Assembly: GCA_033977485.1 (NCBI GenBank)
Contig: CM066994.1
Span: forward strand, 42,619,155 to 42,683,154
DNA from: Hydrangea macrophylla
Lineage: Eukaryota; Streptophyta; Magnoliopsida; Cornales; Hydrangeaceae
Length of the DNA: 64,000 nucleotides
Direction of reading: 5' to 3'
Shown: positions 19,550 through 31,029 of the stretch, piece by piece
Numbering within the stretch: position 1 is the first letter of the stretch
Layout of the letters: each line of letters starts with the position of its first letter
The notes under the pieces: generated by a model
What the model was told of the DNA's origin: nothing
Seen by the model: the letters and a program-made list of their open reading frames with translations, nothing else
The model's database searches: none
Position numbers and translations under genes: made by a program

Positions 19550-22075
19550 ATGCCTCCTAGGAAATATATTTCTGGATACGAGAAAAGAAAGAAAAAGCAA
19601 AAGGTAGAAGAACTTATTCAATCTCAAGCGGGAGCACTTGATAAGTTTTTTACTCGACAAATGGAAAATGAAATTCCGAATGAAGTTCCAATTGAAGATG
19701 TCATGAATGAGGAAGAGGAACTTCGGGATGAGAATTTTAATGAAGAACGAGAAGAATTAGTGAATGAGGAAGAGGAACTCCCGAATGAGAATTGTAACGA
19801 AGAACAAGAAGAATTAGTAAATGAGGAGGAGCATCGGGATGAAGCATGTGCAAATTCAAACTTGTATGATCCAATAAATTGGAATAATATTGATCAAACG
19901 ATGAGGGACTTACTAGTAGAAAGAGGTCCTATTAGAGATTGTGACATCCATTTTCAATATCCAAAAAAAGATGGGGATAAAAGACATTTCTCTCATGTGC
20001 ATTACATTCGACATTTACCAAACAAAGAAAAGCATGAAAGGAAATGGATAGTATACTCGGTTGTTGGGGACAAGGTGTTTTGTTTTTGTTGCAAGTTGTT
20101 CAAGAAAGAAGGAAACACAACACAATTGGCTAATAAGGAGTTTAATGATTGGAAAAATCTTGCTCAAAGGCTTAAAAGTCATGAAACTAGTAATGAACAC
20201 ATTACTTGTATGAGCATGTGGATTGAGTTAGATATGAGAATGGAAAAGAATAAAACAATTGATAAAAGTGCGCAAGAACAAATGAACAAAGAGAGAGAAC
20301 ATTGGAGACGAGTATTACTCAGGATACTTGCTGTGGTGAAAATGCTTGCTAAGAATAATTTAGCATTTCGAGGAGACAATGAGAAGGTTTATTAAGAAAA
20401 CAATGGTAACTTTTTAAGCCTCATTGAAATGATTGCCGAATTTGATACCGTAATGCAAGAGCATCTTCGACGTATTGAAATGCATGAGATTCATTATCAC
20501 TATCTCGGCCACAAAATCCAAAATGAATTGATACTAATGTTGGCTAGTGAGATCAAAGGTACAATTGTTAAGAGGATCAAAGGAGCAAATTATTTTTCAA
20601 TTATACTTGATTGTACTCCGGATGTAAGCCATGAAGAACAAATGTCTCTTTTAGTTCGGTGTGTAGATGTTTCAACGAGTCCAATAAAGGTGGATGAGTT
20701 CTTTTTAGGGTTCTTAAAGGTGCATGACACATCGGGGCTTGGACTTTTTAACGAGCTTCAAGATGTATTGAACACTCTTCAACTTGACATCGGTGATGTG
20801 AGGGGACAAGGATATGTCAATGGATCTAATATAAAGGGCAAACACAAGGGTGTACAAAGTAGGCTACTAGAAATCAATCCTAGAGCATTCTATACCCCAT
20901 GTGGTTGTCATAGTCTAAACCTTGCACTTTGTGATATGGCCAACTCTTGTTCAAAAGCTATATCTTTTTTTGGAGTGGTCCAACGAATATATGCAATGTT
21001 TTCATCTTCTACAAAGCGATGGAAAGTTTTCAAAGATCATGTCGATGGTCTTACTCTTAAGCCATTGTCACAAACACGTTGGGAAAGTCGGGTTGAAAGT
21101 GTTAAAGCATTACGATATCAAGCTCCACAAATAAGAGATGCTTTGATTCACTTGGCAAGTACTAGTGAGGATCCCAAGATAAAGAGTGAAGCCGAGTCTC
21201 TTGCAACACATGAAATGGAGAATTTTGAATTTTTGCTTGGCATGATAATCTGGCATAATCTACTGTTTGCTGTTAATCTTGTTAGCAAGACTCTTCAAAC
21301 TGAGGATATGCATATGGATGTTGCTCTAGATCAGTTGAAAGGACTCATTTCCTATTTAGAAAGTTATAGAGAAAATGGGTTTCAAGAGGCCATGATTGAA
21401 GCGAAAGAAGTTGCCTCTACCATGGAGATTGAACCTATATTTCGTGAAAAATGAATAATTCGTAGGAAAAAACAATTTGATGAAATTGTTAGTGAAGAGG
21501 CGATACAATCGCCTGAGGAATCTTTTCGAGTTAATTACTTCATATTTATAATTGATCAAGCTCTTTCTTCACTTAAGAGTAGGTTTGAACAATTTCAAGC
21601 CTATGCACAAACTTTTGGCTTTTTGTTTGAGTTGGAGAAGTTGAAATCTATGGATAATGATAGTTTGATGACTTCTTGTGTCAATCTTGAAAATTTTCTA
21701 AAACATAACACGCATTCAGATATTGATGGGAGAGATTTATTTTCAGAATTGCAAGTCTTGAAAGAAGTTTTACCAAAAGAAAAAAAGAAGTCCATCGAAG
21801 TGCTTAATTATTTGAAAGCAATGAAGGGTTGTTTCCTAAATGCATGGATATCTTATAGAATATTATTGACTATACCAGTTACAGTTGCACTTGCTGAAAG
21901 AAGCTTCTCAAAGTTGAAGTTGATCAAATCCTATCTTCGGTCAACCATGTCACAAGAAAGATTGAATGGATTAGCCATGTTATCAATTGAAAATGATATG
22001 ATAGAAAAGCTTGACTATACAAGCTTAATTAGTAATTTTGCGGCAAAAAATGCGAGAAGGGCAATGTTTCATTGA
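19550..22075 (+). pseudogene. hAT transposase (zf-TTF / DUF4371 type), two stops
   Basis: hAT transposases excise and reinsert their element. One continuous frame of about 841 codons runs from the start at 19550 (MPPRKYISGYEKRKKKQK, basic, likely nuclear) to TGA-free C-terminus at 22075, broken only by TAA at 20393 and TGA at 21452. In order: a Glu/Asn-rich linker with an internal repeat (19690-19850), a TTF-type zinc finger (VFCFCCKLF..LKSHETSNEH), the DUF4371/RNase-H-like core ([20 protein letters not shown], then [13 protein letters not shown], and [10 protein letters not shown]), and the hAT dimerisation tail (IPVTVALAERSFSKLKLIKS..LAMLSIE). At the position where relatives have GQGYDN or GQGYDG the sequence reads GQGYVN, so a likely catalytic Asp is also lost. 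It resembles plant ZMYM1-like transposases. Confidence 0.9.
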
Positions 22076-22306
22076 TAGATTAGAATATTTTGGCTCATTG
22101 TAAAGTGGATTGTTCTAAGCTAATTGTATATGCAAGGTTTATTTTTTTGAGTTGCATGTTAGTTAATTGTTCTACGGCGTCTAATTCATGGTTATTTTTG
22201 TGGTTTGTTATAGTTAGATGCCTTATAGTAGCTAATTCTTGGTAATACATAGAGGGCCTCATTTTAGAAGCTCGCCTAAGGCCCCCAATAACTCAGGGCC
22301 GACCTG

Positions 22307-22326
22307 CATTCAACCTGTACTCTTAG
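22307..22326 (+). pseudogene. MATE pseudogene exon 4, remainder after hAT
   Basis: Holds the right target duplication (22307-22314) followed by CTGTACTCTTAG, which completes QPVLL, and then the donor GTAATT at 22327. Confidence 0.85.
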
Positions 22327-24165
22327 GTAATTATTTCTTATACGAGTAGTGGTTATGCTACGTTTGGCTCACCTTTCTTTGATTAATTGGCTAATCAGCA
22401 AATCTACATGTGAGGAAAAATGTAGGGAATGAAAAGAGAAATGGAGAGAACTAAAAGTTACTTTATTTGTTTTTATTTTGTGGACTCCTTATTCCTTAAT
22501 TCTAAAGTTAAAACTATATTCCGTACTCTTCTTATTTTTATTTTATTTTATTATTTTTAAATTATTTTAAAGTTATTTAAGAAGGGAGGAGATCACAAAG
22601 TAAAAACACAGTTTTTTTTTTACTTACTTTCCTATATCCATAAACCAACAGGAGTCTTAATGCCTTCACGAAGCAATAGTTCGAATCAAATCAGATTTGA
22701 AAATAAGGGTCCGTTTGATAAAATTGAAAATTAAGTATTGCAAATTAAGTGTTGCATTTTATGTATTGAAAATTTTAAACGATTAAATTTGCAATTATAA
22801 AATAGTGTTTCAAGTACTGAAATAAACATCCAATGATTATTTTTAAAAGAAAATTTTTACTTACAACTTTCAATAAATTTTTGGCTGCTTATTTGATTAA
22901 GTGGTACATTTCAAACACATTGAAAAAGAATAAGTACTGTTGGAAATTTTTTTTATTTTCAGCACTTCATTGGATTATCAAACATACCCTAAGCAAATAA
23001 CTTGTTAATGAAACTTGTAAAAATGCACTTCTAGATACCTAAATGAATAACTTTCTCGAATTCCTTACGAAAAATGGCAAATATATGCTTCCCGACGCCT
23101 ACATGAGAAAATTTGGTCGAGCACCAGGGGCAAATTTAGTGAGGGACAATGCAGGCTCAAGGCCCCCCCTTGATTTTAGAAAAATTGCATGTATACCTTG
23201 AAAAAAATAAATTTTTACACTTAATTCTCTCAAAAAATTTAAGAACTCCCTATTTTACTAGTATTTGAGTTTGAAAAATTGTATAATAAAACCAAGTGTG
23301 ATAGATTCAATTTCTTGTGCTCAAATTGTATAATTAGATAATTTTGTTGTACCTTTGGTGCAATCAGTATTAATTTTTCTTATGTTCCATTTGGTAGTAA
23401 CTTTTATGTGTCATTCGTCGTTACAATTTTATAATGGATATTCAAGGGTCGGAGGTCCCAAAGTGTTGTAATTTTGATGTAGATATGTATATTACAATGG
23501 GAGAAGATTTGTTGATTTTTTGTAATTTTTTTTATAGCATTAGCTTATACCCATTTGTTTGAAGAATTTATATAGATAGAACCCGCCCAAAAAAACCTGT
23601 TTAGATTAGCTGGAATTTTTTTTAAGTGATTGAAATATTAAGTGATGAATTATTAACTACTTTTTTCAACTTAGTTTTTCAGCTGATTTGTTTAAGTGCT
23701 AAAGTTTTAAGCTAACCCAAACACTTCCATTTTAAAAAACTATGTTTTTTTTTTCTCCTTTCTCAAAATCCGCTATTCTTCACTTAATTTTTAAGTTTCA
23801 GCTAACCCAAACGGGCTCTTAATTAAAGGACACCATCACAAGCGGAAAAAAATGCGCTTCTGGAGACCACCCACAAGAGAATTTGGCTTTCAACCATTTT
23901 GAATCAAATATGGACCCTTTAGATGATTGTTAATAAGTAATTGTCCCAAACCTCCTGTTACATAGCAATTGAACTTACGAAGAGGGTTGCGTTACAAACG
24001 TAGAAGCTGAATTGCCAAACAATCCTTTACGCTGAAGCTGCCCACCAACGCGTCCATAAGTTGTTTTATAATTACCATGTTTACATAGACATGTTTGCAT
24101 AGACATTAGTTTCACTAGAAATAAGCATGGAGAGTATAATTAACTTGATGTGTGGCACTGTGAAG
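22327..24165 (+). other. MATE intron 4
   Basis: Intron of 1.84 kb. Apart from the MITE at 22708-22992 it holds repeat-like text at 23600-23820, with the word AGCTAACCCAAAC near 23712 and again near 23801. No gene seen. The acceptor is GTGAAG at 24165. Confidence 0.6.
22708..22992. mobile_element. MITE with TTTGATAA / TTATCAAA ends
   Basis: Starts AGGGTCCGTTTGATAAAA and ends GGATTATCAAACATACCCT, mirrored termini of about 18 bp with few mismatches. About 285 bp, non-coding. A diverged relative is at 1885-2080. An exact target duplication could not be picked. Confidence 0.6.
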
Positions 24166-24284
24166 GTGTGGCTGTTGGGTGTGGATGGCAAGCTTTTGTT
24201 GCATATGTGAATATTGGCTGTTATTACATTGTTGGAATCCCACTTGGTGCTGTGCTCGGAATTCACTACAAACTTGGTGCTAAG
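24166..24284 (+). pseudogene. MATE pseudogene exon 5
   Basis: Reads [20 protein letters not shown] then [19 protein letters not shown] up to the donor GTACGC at 24285. This is the conserved MATE helix 10-11 segment. It joins exon 4 in phase (TTA G|GT). The exon itself is intact. The next expected exon (a W-rich G-W-GM segment) was not found before 34 kb. Confidence 0.85.
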
Positions 24285-24426
24285 GTACGCAATCATATAT
24301 GTTATTGGATTAACATTCATCCAAAGGCCAGTTTGGTAATTAATTATTTGTGAAAATTTTGAGTCTATTTGGCGACCGATTCTTCACAACTTTTTCAAAA
24401 ATCAAAGCAACATTAAAGGTGAGAAA

Positions 24427-24577
24427 CGGTAATTCTTTGGTGACAACTTTAATACAACCTCTTAAAATATGTGTCTATCTCTCTCCTGTGTCACTGTGGG
24501 GTCCAGTGACATCACAGGAGAGAGATAGACACATCTTTTTAAAAAGTTGTATGAAAGTTGTCACTAAAGAATTACTC
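24427..24577. mobile_element. 151-bp Mutator-type MITE with 9-bp target duplication
   Basis: A near-perfect hairpin: the left end is CGGTAATTCTTTGGTGACAA and the right end is the complement of GAGTAATTCTTTAGTGACAA. The arms contain TGTGTCTATCTCTCTCCTGTG. It is flanked by GGTGAGAAA at 24418-24426 and 24578-24586. A 9-bp duplication is the Mutator norm. Confidence 0.9.
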
Positions 24578-24599
24578 GGTGAGAAAAGGGATTAAGTTA

Positions 24600-25465
24600 A
24601 AGCAGCAAATTGAATTTATTATTTTTTTTTTGTAAAAATAAAAATGGACAAGACCTAAGACACACACAAACAAAATAAAAAATAAAATAAAAATAAATAA
24701 ATAAATAAATAAATTTCACTAATGTTGTCATCCCACAAAGATCTACAATTCTTACTGGAAAACCAAATTCGAAATAACTTTTAAAAAAATCTCTACAGAA
24801 AGAATCTCTTTTAGATGACTGTCTTAATAGGAAAACTCTTATCCTTACAACTTTCCTAGACTGGCTCTTAGTGCTGGGTGTCCTGTGAATTGAAAGGAAT
24901 TTATTCATAATTCATAAAGCATTTTAATATAGAATTTCACGATATTAAATCTCCTCATGTCTATTCCTATGTCATTCTATGTTTCTTACAATGATATAAT
25001 CCGTTATTTTTTTTCAATGTCCACCATTTTCTACGCTTCTTTCAATACATGTATTTCCTAGGAAAGCACGGACTCTTCGGAAAGGGAACTGCACCCGCAC
25101 TGGTTGTGTACTAATTAAAGACAGTCGCAGTCGCACTTGGTGTCGAACCGCCGCACCCGTGCTTTCTAGTGTATTTCTGTACATTAAATAACGTTATAAA
25201 TTATGGATGAGTCCATTTAAATTTCTGTGGTACATGGAACACACAAACATGCATGCCATATACATGCTCATATACATTATGAATATATGTGATCTAAAAT
25301 CTGATCTGTCATAAATTATTGAAGGCAAAGAGAACAAAGAGGTAAACATTCTTTTTAAGGCTTTGTTTGGTTCACTGATCACTTTTTTTTTTGTTTGGTT
25401 AATAAGTAAAATAATGAAAAAAAAAAGGGATAAAAATTAAACTAAAGTCTGGAATTTAGTGAATC
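24600..25465. other. Intergenic DNA before the CACTA element
   Basis: T-rich and (AAAT)n tracts near 24628 and 24680-24715. No gene, RNA or terminal repeat recognised. Confidence 0.5.
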
Positions 25466-25790
25466 CACTACACTATATGGTCCGATTTGTAACAGGAATA
25501 TCCGTTACAAAATTATTTGTAACAGATATACCCCTTACAAAAATGGCGTTGCAAATTTGTAACGGATTTTTGTAACGGATATACCCGATACTAATATTGT
25601 TTTTCACAGCTTTTTCAAAATCTGTTCCAAGTTAAGGCTGGAAAAACAGAAATTTTGCTGTTTTTTTTTTCCTGGAAATCTATTGAAGAAAAAATCTCTT
25701 ATTCTTACGCAATAACAAACAGGCTCGAATTTATGGAATATAAATTTGCATGGTCGGCACTTGAGAACCTCATGAAGAGATTTAATTATT

Positions 25791-25986
25791 CGGAAATGCT
25801 AGATGCACAAAAAAAGTGCACAACGAAATGCACAACCTGCTTAAAATTGTTGGACTTCGTGCTGAAAAGTCTGTACACACAAAAAGACAAAAAAAGGAGT
25901 GTACAGCTTTTTCTGTACGAGGTCCAACAAATTAAAACAGGTTGTGCATTTCGTTGTGCACTTTTTTTGTGCATCTAGCATTACTC
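25791..25986. mobile_element. 196-bp Mutator-type MITE inside the CACTA element
   Basis: Hairpin with ends CGGAAATGCTAGATGCACAA and the complement of GAGTAATGCTAGATGCACAA. The arms include GTGCACAACGAAATGCACAA. Flanked by an exact 9-bp duplication TTAATTATT at 25782-25790 and 25987-25995. Confidence 0.92.
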
Positions 25987-25999
25987 TTAATTATTTATG

Positions 26000-27740
26000 T
26001 ACAGGGGAGGTTGGAAAATCATAATTAATGTAAATTTTGACACGTGCCACAAAAGTTTTATGTGCATCATACTGGACATTCTGCCACACCTATCTTCAAA
26101 ATCTAATCAATCATGCACACTCATCAAGCAACTTAGGATTATGCTCGCCTCTGACCACGAAAGTCCGAACATTGTGTAGCGGGGTTGGCAATGTTGTCAC
26201 TACTGTTAATCCCTTTTTGCCAGCAAAAAAAAAAAAAAAAGCAACTTAGGATTAGTTTGGCCTCTATGTGGCTTTTTAAAAGGAACTTATGAAATTTATT
26301 ACTAAGTTCTTTGATAATTTTATACAAGTGACACACTACTCTTCAAAAAGACATCATGAAACCAAAAAACAACCTTGAGCTTTTAAAAGCTCCATTCTAG
26401 AGCTTTTAAAAGCTCCATCCAAAAAAGCCCAAAGTTCAATTTTTGCAAAGCTCATAAACTAGTTACCAAATGAATTAACATGAAATTATGCTTTAAAAAA
26501 AGAGAAGCACCACTTGGGGCCAAACTAAGCCATAATTACCTTTCTGATCTTATTTTTGATAAGTACCCGATCTTCATTGACTTGCAAAACTATTGCTTTT
26601 AATCACCAAGGACACTAAAAAGTGTTTCCACATAAATTGGACACTCTGTACATCTTTGATGAGATAATGTATATATGATTAATTTATTTAACTAGTTCCG
26701 ACTTTAATTAAAAATTGTTGAACGGCTAGTGGATATCCTCTCTATGTAGCTCTACCATGAGGTTCATCTTCCTTGATAAAATTAAATCTAATCAAGCGTG
26801 TTCGAATCTATCAGTGTGTGTGTTAAAACCATAAAGTGAAAAAGATCAAATTTTTTCTTACGATAAAAAAAAGTCTGTAAAGAGTGCACATCAGATCATA
26901 GACAGAGAAATCAAAGTTTATTTCATAAGATTACAATCTCTGAGTCCTAAACTTAAAAATGCACCGAGGAAGATGAAAAATGGAGGAATACTATGGTTGA
27001 TTTTCGAGAAAAAAATGAATCGCTATAGGTATGTTGATTTTATTCTAAGGATTTGTACGTATGATGAAGCAATGACTGTAAACTGTAGGACAAGAAGTGA
27101 ATTTTTGTTTTTACCTAGCATTAAGCCTTAATCTCTTTGCCTTGGTGGTGGATGAACTAAGCCTTAATGTTTTCAAGGCCATGCTGGGATGTGGACCATG
27201 TGTGTGCATTATGCTTGTCTTTTGGGATGCTGTCAGTGTGTAAATCCGAATCTTCAATATAGCTTTAAAGCAGGAATAACATGTAATAAATACTCCATCA
27301 AATAGGGAAAAAAAAAAAAAAAAAAAACACCAAACTTCGTGTATTTCCGTCCTGTGTATAAAACACAGTGAAGAATTTATTGAGCAAAGAAATAAGGCCT
27401 ACCTATTAACATTCTAAACAAATCTAAGGAAAAAGGAACCCATTGATGATTAGCTTGTTTTTTCTTATCTCTGTTGAAGATTAGCTTCATTTCTCTCCCA
27501 ATGTTTCCACTTTTTTTTTTTCAAATATCTTTCCATCGTAAAACTGAAAATATCCCAGCTAAGGTTGGACATCAATAGTGAGGGATTGTTTTTCCCATTG
27601 TAGATTTCAATATTGAAGTTAAAGCCGAAATAATAGTGGTCTGAAGAAGTTATCATGTGAAGAATCTAGTAGCATAAGCCCTACTTTTTCTTCTATAAAA
27701 AATATTCGTTAGTGATGCTTCACATGGTGGGCCCATTCTC
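26000..27740. other. CACTA interior, no gene recognised
   Basis: A-rich runs at 26224-26240 and 27306-27327. The word GAGCTTTTAAAAGCTCCAT occurs twice near 26375-26418. Nothing codes convincingly. Confidence 0.5.
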
Positions 27741-27930
27741 AGCAAGTAGTATCAAAGCTTGGTTGAGAATCCGCGGCAATTGGAGATAGTTCGCTTGGGG
27801 ATATGCGAATGGTAATAGAAAAGTTCGATGGCAAGAAGAATTTCAGTATGTGGTAAGTGCGTATGAAGGAAGCCTTGGTGCAACAAGGTATAGATGATGC
27901 ATTGTACGGTGAAGATGACAAGCCGTAAGT
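27741..27930 (+). pseudogene. Ty1/copia gag N-terminal fragment
   Basis: A primer-binding-like word AGTATCAAAGC (27749-27759) precedes a frame reading MVIEKFDGKKNFSMW, stop, VRMKEALVQQGIDDALYGED. This is the typical opening of plant copia gag (FDGxNFxxW..xxxLxxxG). An in-frame TAA/TAG follows both halves. Only about 45 residues remain. The sequence from 28080 on (GGCAAGGTGAAGATTGCC..) looks like the polypurine and 3' LTR side of the same degenerate element. Confidence 0.65.
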
Positions 27931-28079
27931 TGGTAATCTCAAGTTTATAGGGGATGTGAACTTGAGTAATGGTGTAGCTGAATAGCTTGGGGTATGGCAA
28001 AAGCGATGCACTATCGATGTGGAAGTTGAAGATTACAAGAGTAAGACTCTGAAGACTGGTGGGAAGAAATTTGAGGCAA

Positions 28080-29060
28080 GGTGAAGATTGCCAGGATTGT
28101 GCCTATAATTCCATTAGTAGAATTATTTCCTAATTATGATTTGATTCTTTATTTGTTGGTTTCCTTATCAAATAAGGATTCCTTTTATGGTAGAAGTTAC
28201 TTATTTTATATAAGAATGCATGTGAGAGTATTTCTTATTGTACAAGACTTACCATAGGGGTAAATCCTACTAAACTAGGATTGGGACTCTACAATCTATA
28301 TGAATATAGGGCTTAATCAAGAGATTGATAAGATTATTGGAATCTAATGGATATGAAACTTCAAACAAACAGTGACTAAACTTAAGATTGAAGCACGTAT
28401 GAATACGTTGTCCAAAAAACAAGTTTACGTCCCACACATCGTTGTTTTGTGGACTACGACACTACGATCTAACAATTGAAGTACAACAAACTTCAAATGT
28501 TCTGCAGAATTGAATGTATATGAATTGCTCTTCATGATCAAGAATGAATGAAGAAGGGAAGAGATAAAATCTGTGAAAAGTATATCCACACTAACTTACT
28601 ATATTGTATATATAAAGGTGTCTATTAGGTAAGAGATGCTTCTCTACACAAATGGTTGTGTCCCAACACCTATACACTAAGTACATAACAGTATATACAC
28701 GGTTATCAGCCATTAGGATAGATGAAGTTCAAAAAAATTCAAAGTTACAACATAAAAAGTTGTGACTCTTCATAAACAGGGTCCGGTCGACTGGTCGAAT
28801 ACCCCTCTGCCAGAACTTGTTTAAAACTTCATATAGCCATTGACCAGGTCGACCGGTTGAAGGGACTCGGTCGATAATCTTGAAACTTAATGTTCCAAGC
28901 GTTTTCTTGAGCATTGAGCCGATCCATAGCGATCCTAACAATCCGAGCTTACATAAGCTCCCATTCATACCCCGAATCTAACAAATATTGGTTACAAATC
29001 TCCCAAAAACCCATATTCTATATACACAAGAGAGGGCTGCAAACTAGTGCGGGAGAGATT
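28080..29060. repeat. Retrotransposon-derived sequence in the CACTA interior
   Basis: LTR-like text without an identifiable partner LTR. It includes CAGGGTCCGGTCGACTGG at about 28779-28796 and GACCAGGTCGACCGG near 28848, words also found in the LTRs of the gypsy element at 40.4-49.3 kb. Confidence 0.45.
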
Positions 29061-29830
29061 AGTTTCTAGCAATTGTGTGTATCATATAACTTGGTTGGAG
29101 AATTATACATGTGAGGTCTTAAGTTTTTGTAATTTTCATATTATAGAGAAAAATCTATAGATAAAATAAGGATTGGGGAAGCGAACAAGGGTACCTATTT
29201 GAAACGTCTACAGAAAGGAAAGCCAAGGCTTTCTTTGGTTGCTATATATGCAATATCTGGGTGAATCGACCTGATGTTCAAGATATTTGAGGAAATATCA
29301 CATGTTTGAAATCCTTAATAACTTAGATATATTTCTATTAAGCAAAACTGAAAATTTGAGAGGCAATCAAACATACATAATGAATAAATAAATATGTGGA
29401 TATCAAAATTATATAATTTATAAATAAAAAATATTTTTAGAAAATGAACAAACAAACGAATACCCTTGCTTTGCTTCTAAGGTCCAACCAAATCTAACAA
29501 AGTATAAAATATTAAAGAAAGTGGCTATAACCACAAAGTGAGCAAAGATGATACACACAGGACCCTAAAAAAACACCAACATTACAAAATGCCTAGAACT
29601 CTGCAACCAATATTTAAAGAAACTTGAAACTGGACAGAAAATTCAGACAATACACCACAAATCATGTAAAACAACTCTCCAGTCTCCACAATAAACCACA
29701 AAGCAATGAAATTTCAGACATACAAAATCTGCTCCTAGACTCTCTGATGTATCACCATTTCACACCCTAATACATGTTGAGTCGAAAAGTTTAAAACCCC
29801 AGACATACTAAGCCTTAAAAAATTTGATTT
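29061..29830. other. CACTA interior, no gene recognised
   Basis: AT-rich sequence with no coding or terminal motifs. Confidence 0.4.
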
Positions 29831-30034
29831 ACATTGCTCCAGAAAAAGAACCTGGTATGAAGAAAAAGAAGAAGAAGGAAGAAGAAGGGGTAATTTCATA
29901 TCTGATGAAGAAGAGAAGTAGAAGAAGGAAGGAAGGGAGTACCGATCTGATGAAGAAGATGTTAGCGTCGGAGCGGTCGGCAGGTGGTTGGCGGTCGGCT
30001 ATCGATCGGTGGTCGGCTGCGGCGTTGGGGATCT

Positions 30035-30036
<2 letters not shown>

Positions 30037-30074
<38 letters not shown>
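30037..30074. repeat. (CT)n microsatellite
   Basis: An uninterrupted CT run inside the CACTA element. Just upstream, 29840-30035 is a GAAGAA-rich then GGTCGG-rich segment that looks like the 5' leader of some plant gene read on the - strand, but no frame is recognisable. Confidence 0.85.
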
Positions 30075-30077
<3 letters not shown>

Positions 30078-30351
30078 TGAAACCCGAAGAGCCCAATCTG
30101 TTTTGTTTGTCAAAATTAGTTTTTTTTTAAATCATTTTTGTAACGGATATAAACGTTACAAATATAAATACACCCATTACAAAATTTAAGTAATCAAAAT
30201 AATGGTAATTAGTAACGGTTTTCGAAATTTGTAACGGATATACCCGTTGCAAATTTCTAACGGATATACCCGTTCCAAATTTGTAATGGGTATACCCGTT
30301 ACAAATCAAAAATCCCGTCCGTTACAATTTTGCCCATATGGTGTAGTGATC

Positions 30352-31020
30352 ATTTTTATTTCTTTTTTGAGTTTCTTGCCTACTAGCGTCTAATATTAAG
30401 ACTTTGTTTGATGAGTTAACTAGTATAAAGTCCATTTTAATCTAAGTTTTTTGCAATAGGTCTAATCCATGTAACATTTTAATGAAAAGTCCAAAAAAAA
30501 AATATAGGCCCAAACTACCCCTCAGTCTCACCAAATTTATCTATATTGATTAAGGAAATACCAGATAATCTATATATATATATATATATATAAATATATA
30601 CACATATATACACAGAGAAACCTAAAATACACAACCTTGTTTAAAAAAATGAAGCAGAAGCAGAAACAGCGGCAGCCGAACTTCTCATCATCATCGGAAG
30701 CAGTCTCGTCGTCGTCGTCATCGTCGGCGTCGCCGTCATAGGCATTGGACCATTCGTAGCTCTTCATTCAGGCGACCCCATCGTCATCGTTGTCGGCGTC
30801 GTCCCACTCAGGCGCGACGGTGGCGCAGCTGAGGGAGAAATCGGTGATGCCGACACCGGTTACTTGATACACAACAGTACGGGTTACTTGATATTGTTGA
30901 ACATATCCTCCCGATGTGAGATTTCAAGCTCGTATATTGCATGGTCGATCATCGGAGTGTTGAATTTCACTCACTTTATCAGATTTAATTTGTAATGTTG
31001 AACATGTCGTGAAGATTCAA
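30352..31020. other. Intergenic DNA with a short Ser-rich frame
   Basis: An (AT)n tract lies at about 30568-30591. A + strand frame from 30649 to 30741 (MKQKQKQRQPNF then a run of Ser) ends in TAG; it is low-complexity (TCG/TCA repeats) and resembles a plant gene N-terminus. There is no support for expression and I do not call it a gene. Confidence 0.4.
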
Positions 31021-31029
31021 ATTTGCATT

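Larger units (their letters stand above)
18659..22306 (+). mobile_element. hAT transposon inside MATE exon 4
   Basis: A 3648-bp element with short imperfect terminal inverted repeats: CAGGCCCGGCCCTGGG at the left and the complement of CAGGTCGGCCCTGAG at the right. It is flanked by CATTCAAC on both sides. It encodes one hAT transposase in the same orientation as the MATE gene. Conceptual removal of the element and one target copy rejoins the MATE codons of ...GIQPV exactly. Confidence 0.95.
5879..24284 (+). pseudogene. MATE-family transporter pseudogene, spread over 18.4 kb
   Basis: Multidrug and toxic-compound extrusion (MATE, DETOXIFICATION) carriers are 12-helix membrane antiporters that export flavonoids, alkaloids and other organics from plant cells or into the vacuole. 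Four exons can be joined through plausible GT..AG introns: 5879-6487, 7367-7423, 18425-22326 (interrupted by an hAT element at 18659-22306) and 24166-24284. Together they cover roughly residues 100 to 440 of a typical 490-residue plant MATE, in the correct order. The first exon (helices 1-2) and the last exon (helix 12 and tail) are not visible in the window. Lesions: an in-frame TAA at 6302, a deletion with frameshift near 6330, a 7-bp duplication in exon 4 and the hAT insertion. The wording resembles the DTX40/41-like branch, but that is from memory. Confidence 0.85.
25466..30348. mobile_element. Non-autonomous CACTA element, 4.88 kb
   Basis: Left end CACTACACTATATGG at 25466, right end CCATATGGTGTAGTG at 30348, flanked by the 3-bp duplication ATC (25463-25465 and 30349-30351), the En/Spm-CACTA norm. 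Both ends carry subterminal repeats of a TTTGTAACGGATATACCCG type (25480-25600 and 30130-30330), in both orientations. No TNPA/TNPD-like or transposase frame is seen. The interior holds a MITE, a copia gag scrap and retrotransposon-like sequence, so it depends on another element for movement. Confidence 0.92.

Noticed and set aside
4615..26535. Shared word GGGGCCAAACTAAGCC at about 4620 and 26516
   Set aside because: A 16-bp match without extended similarity on either side; too little to call a repeat.
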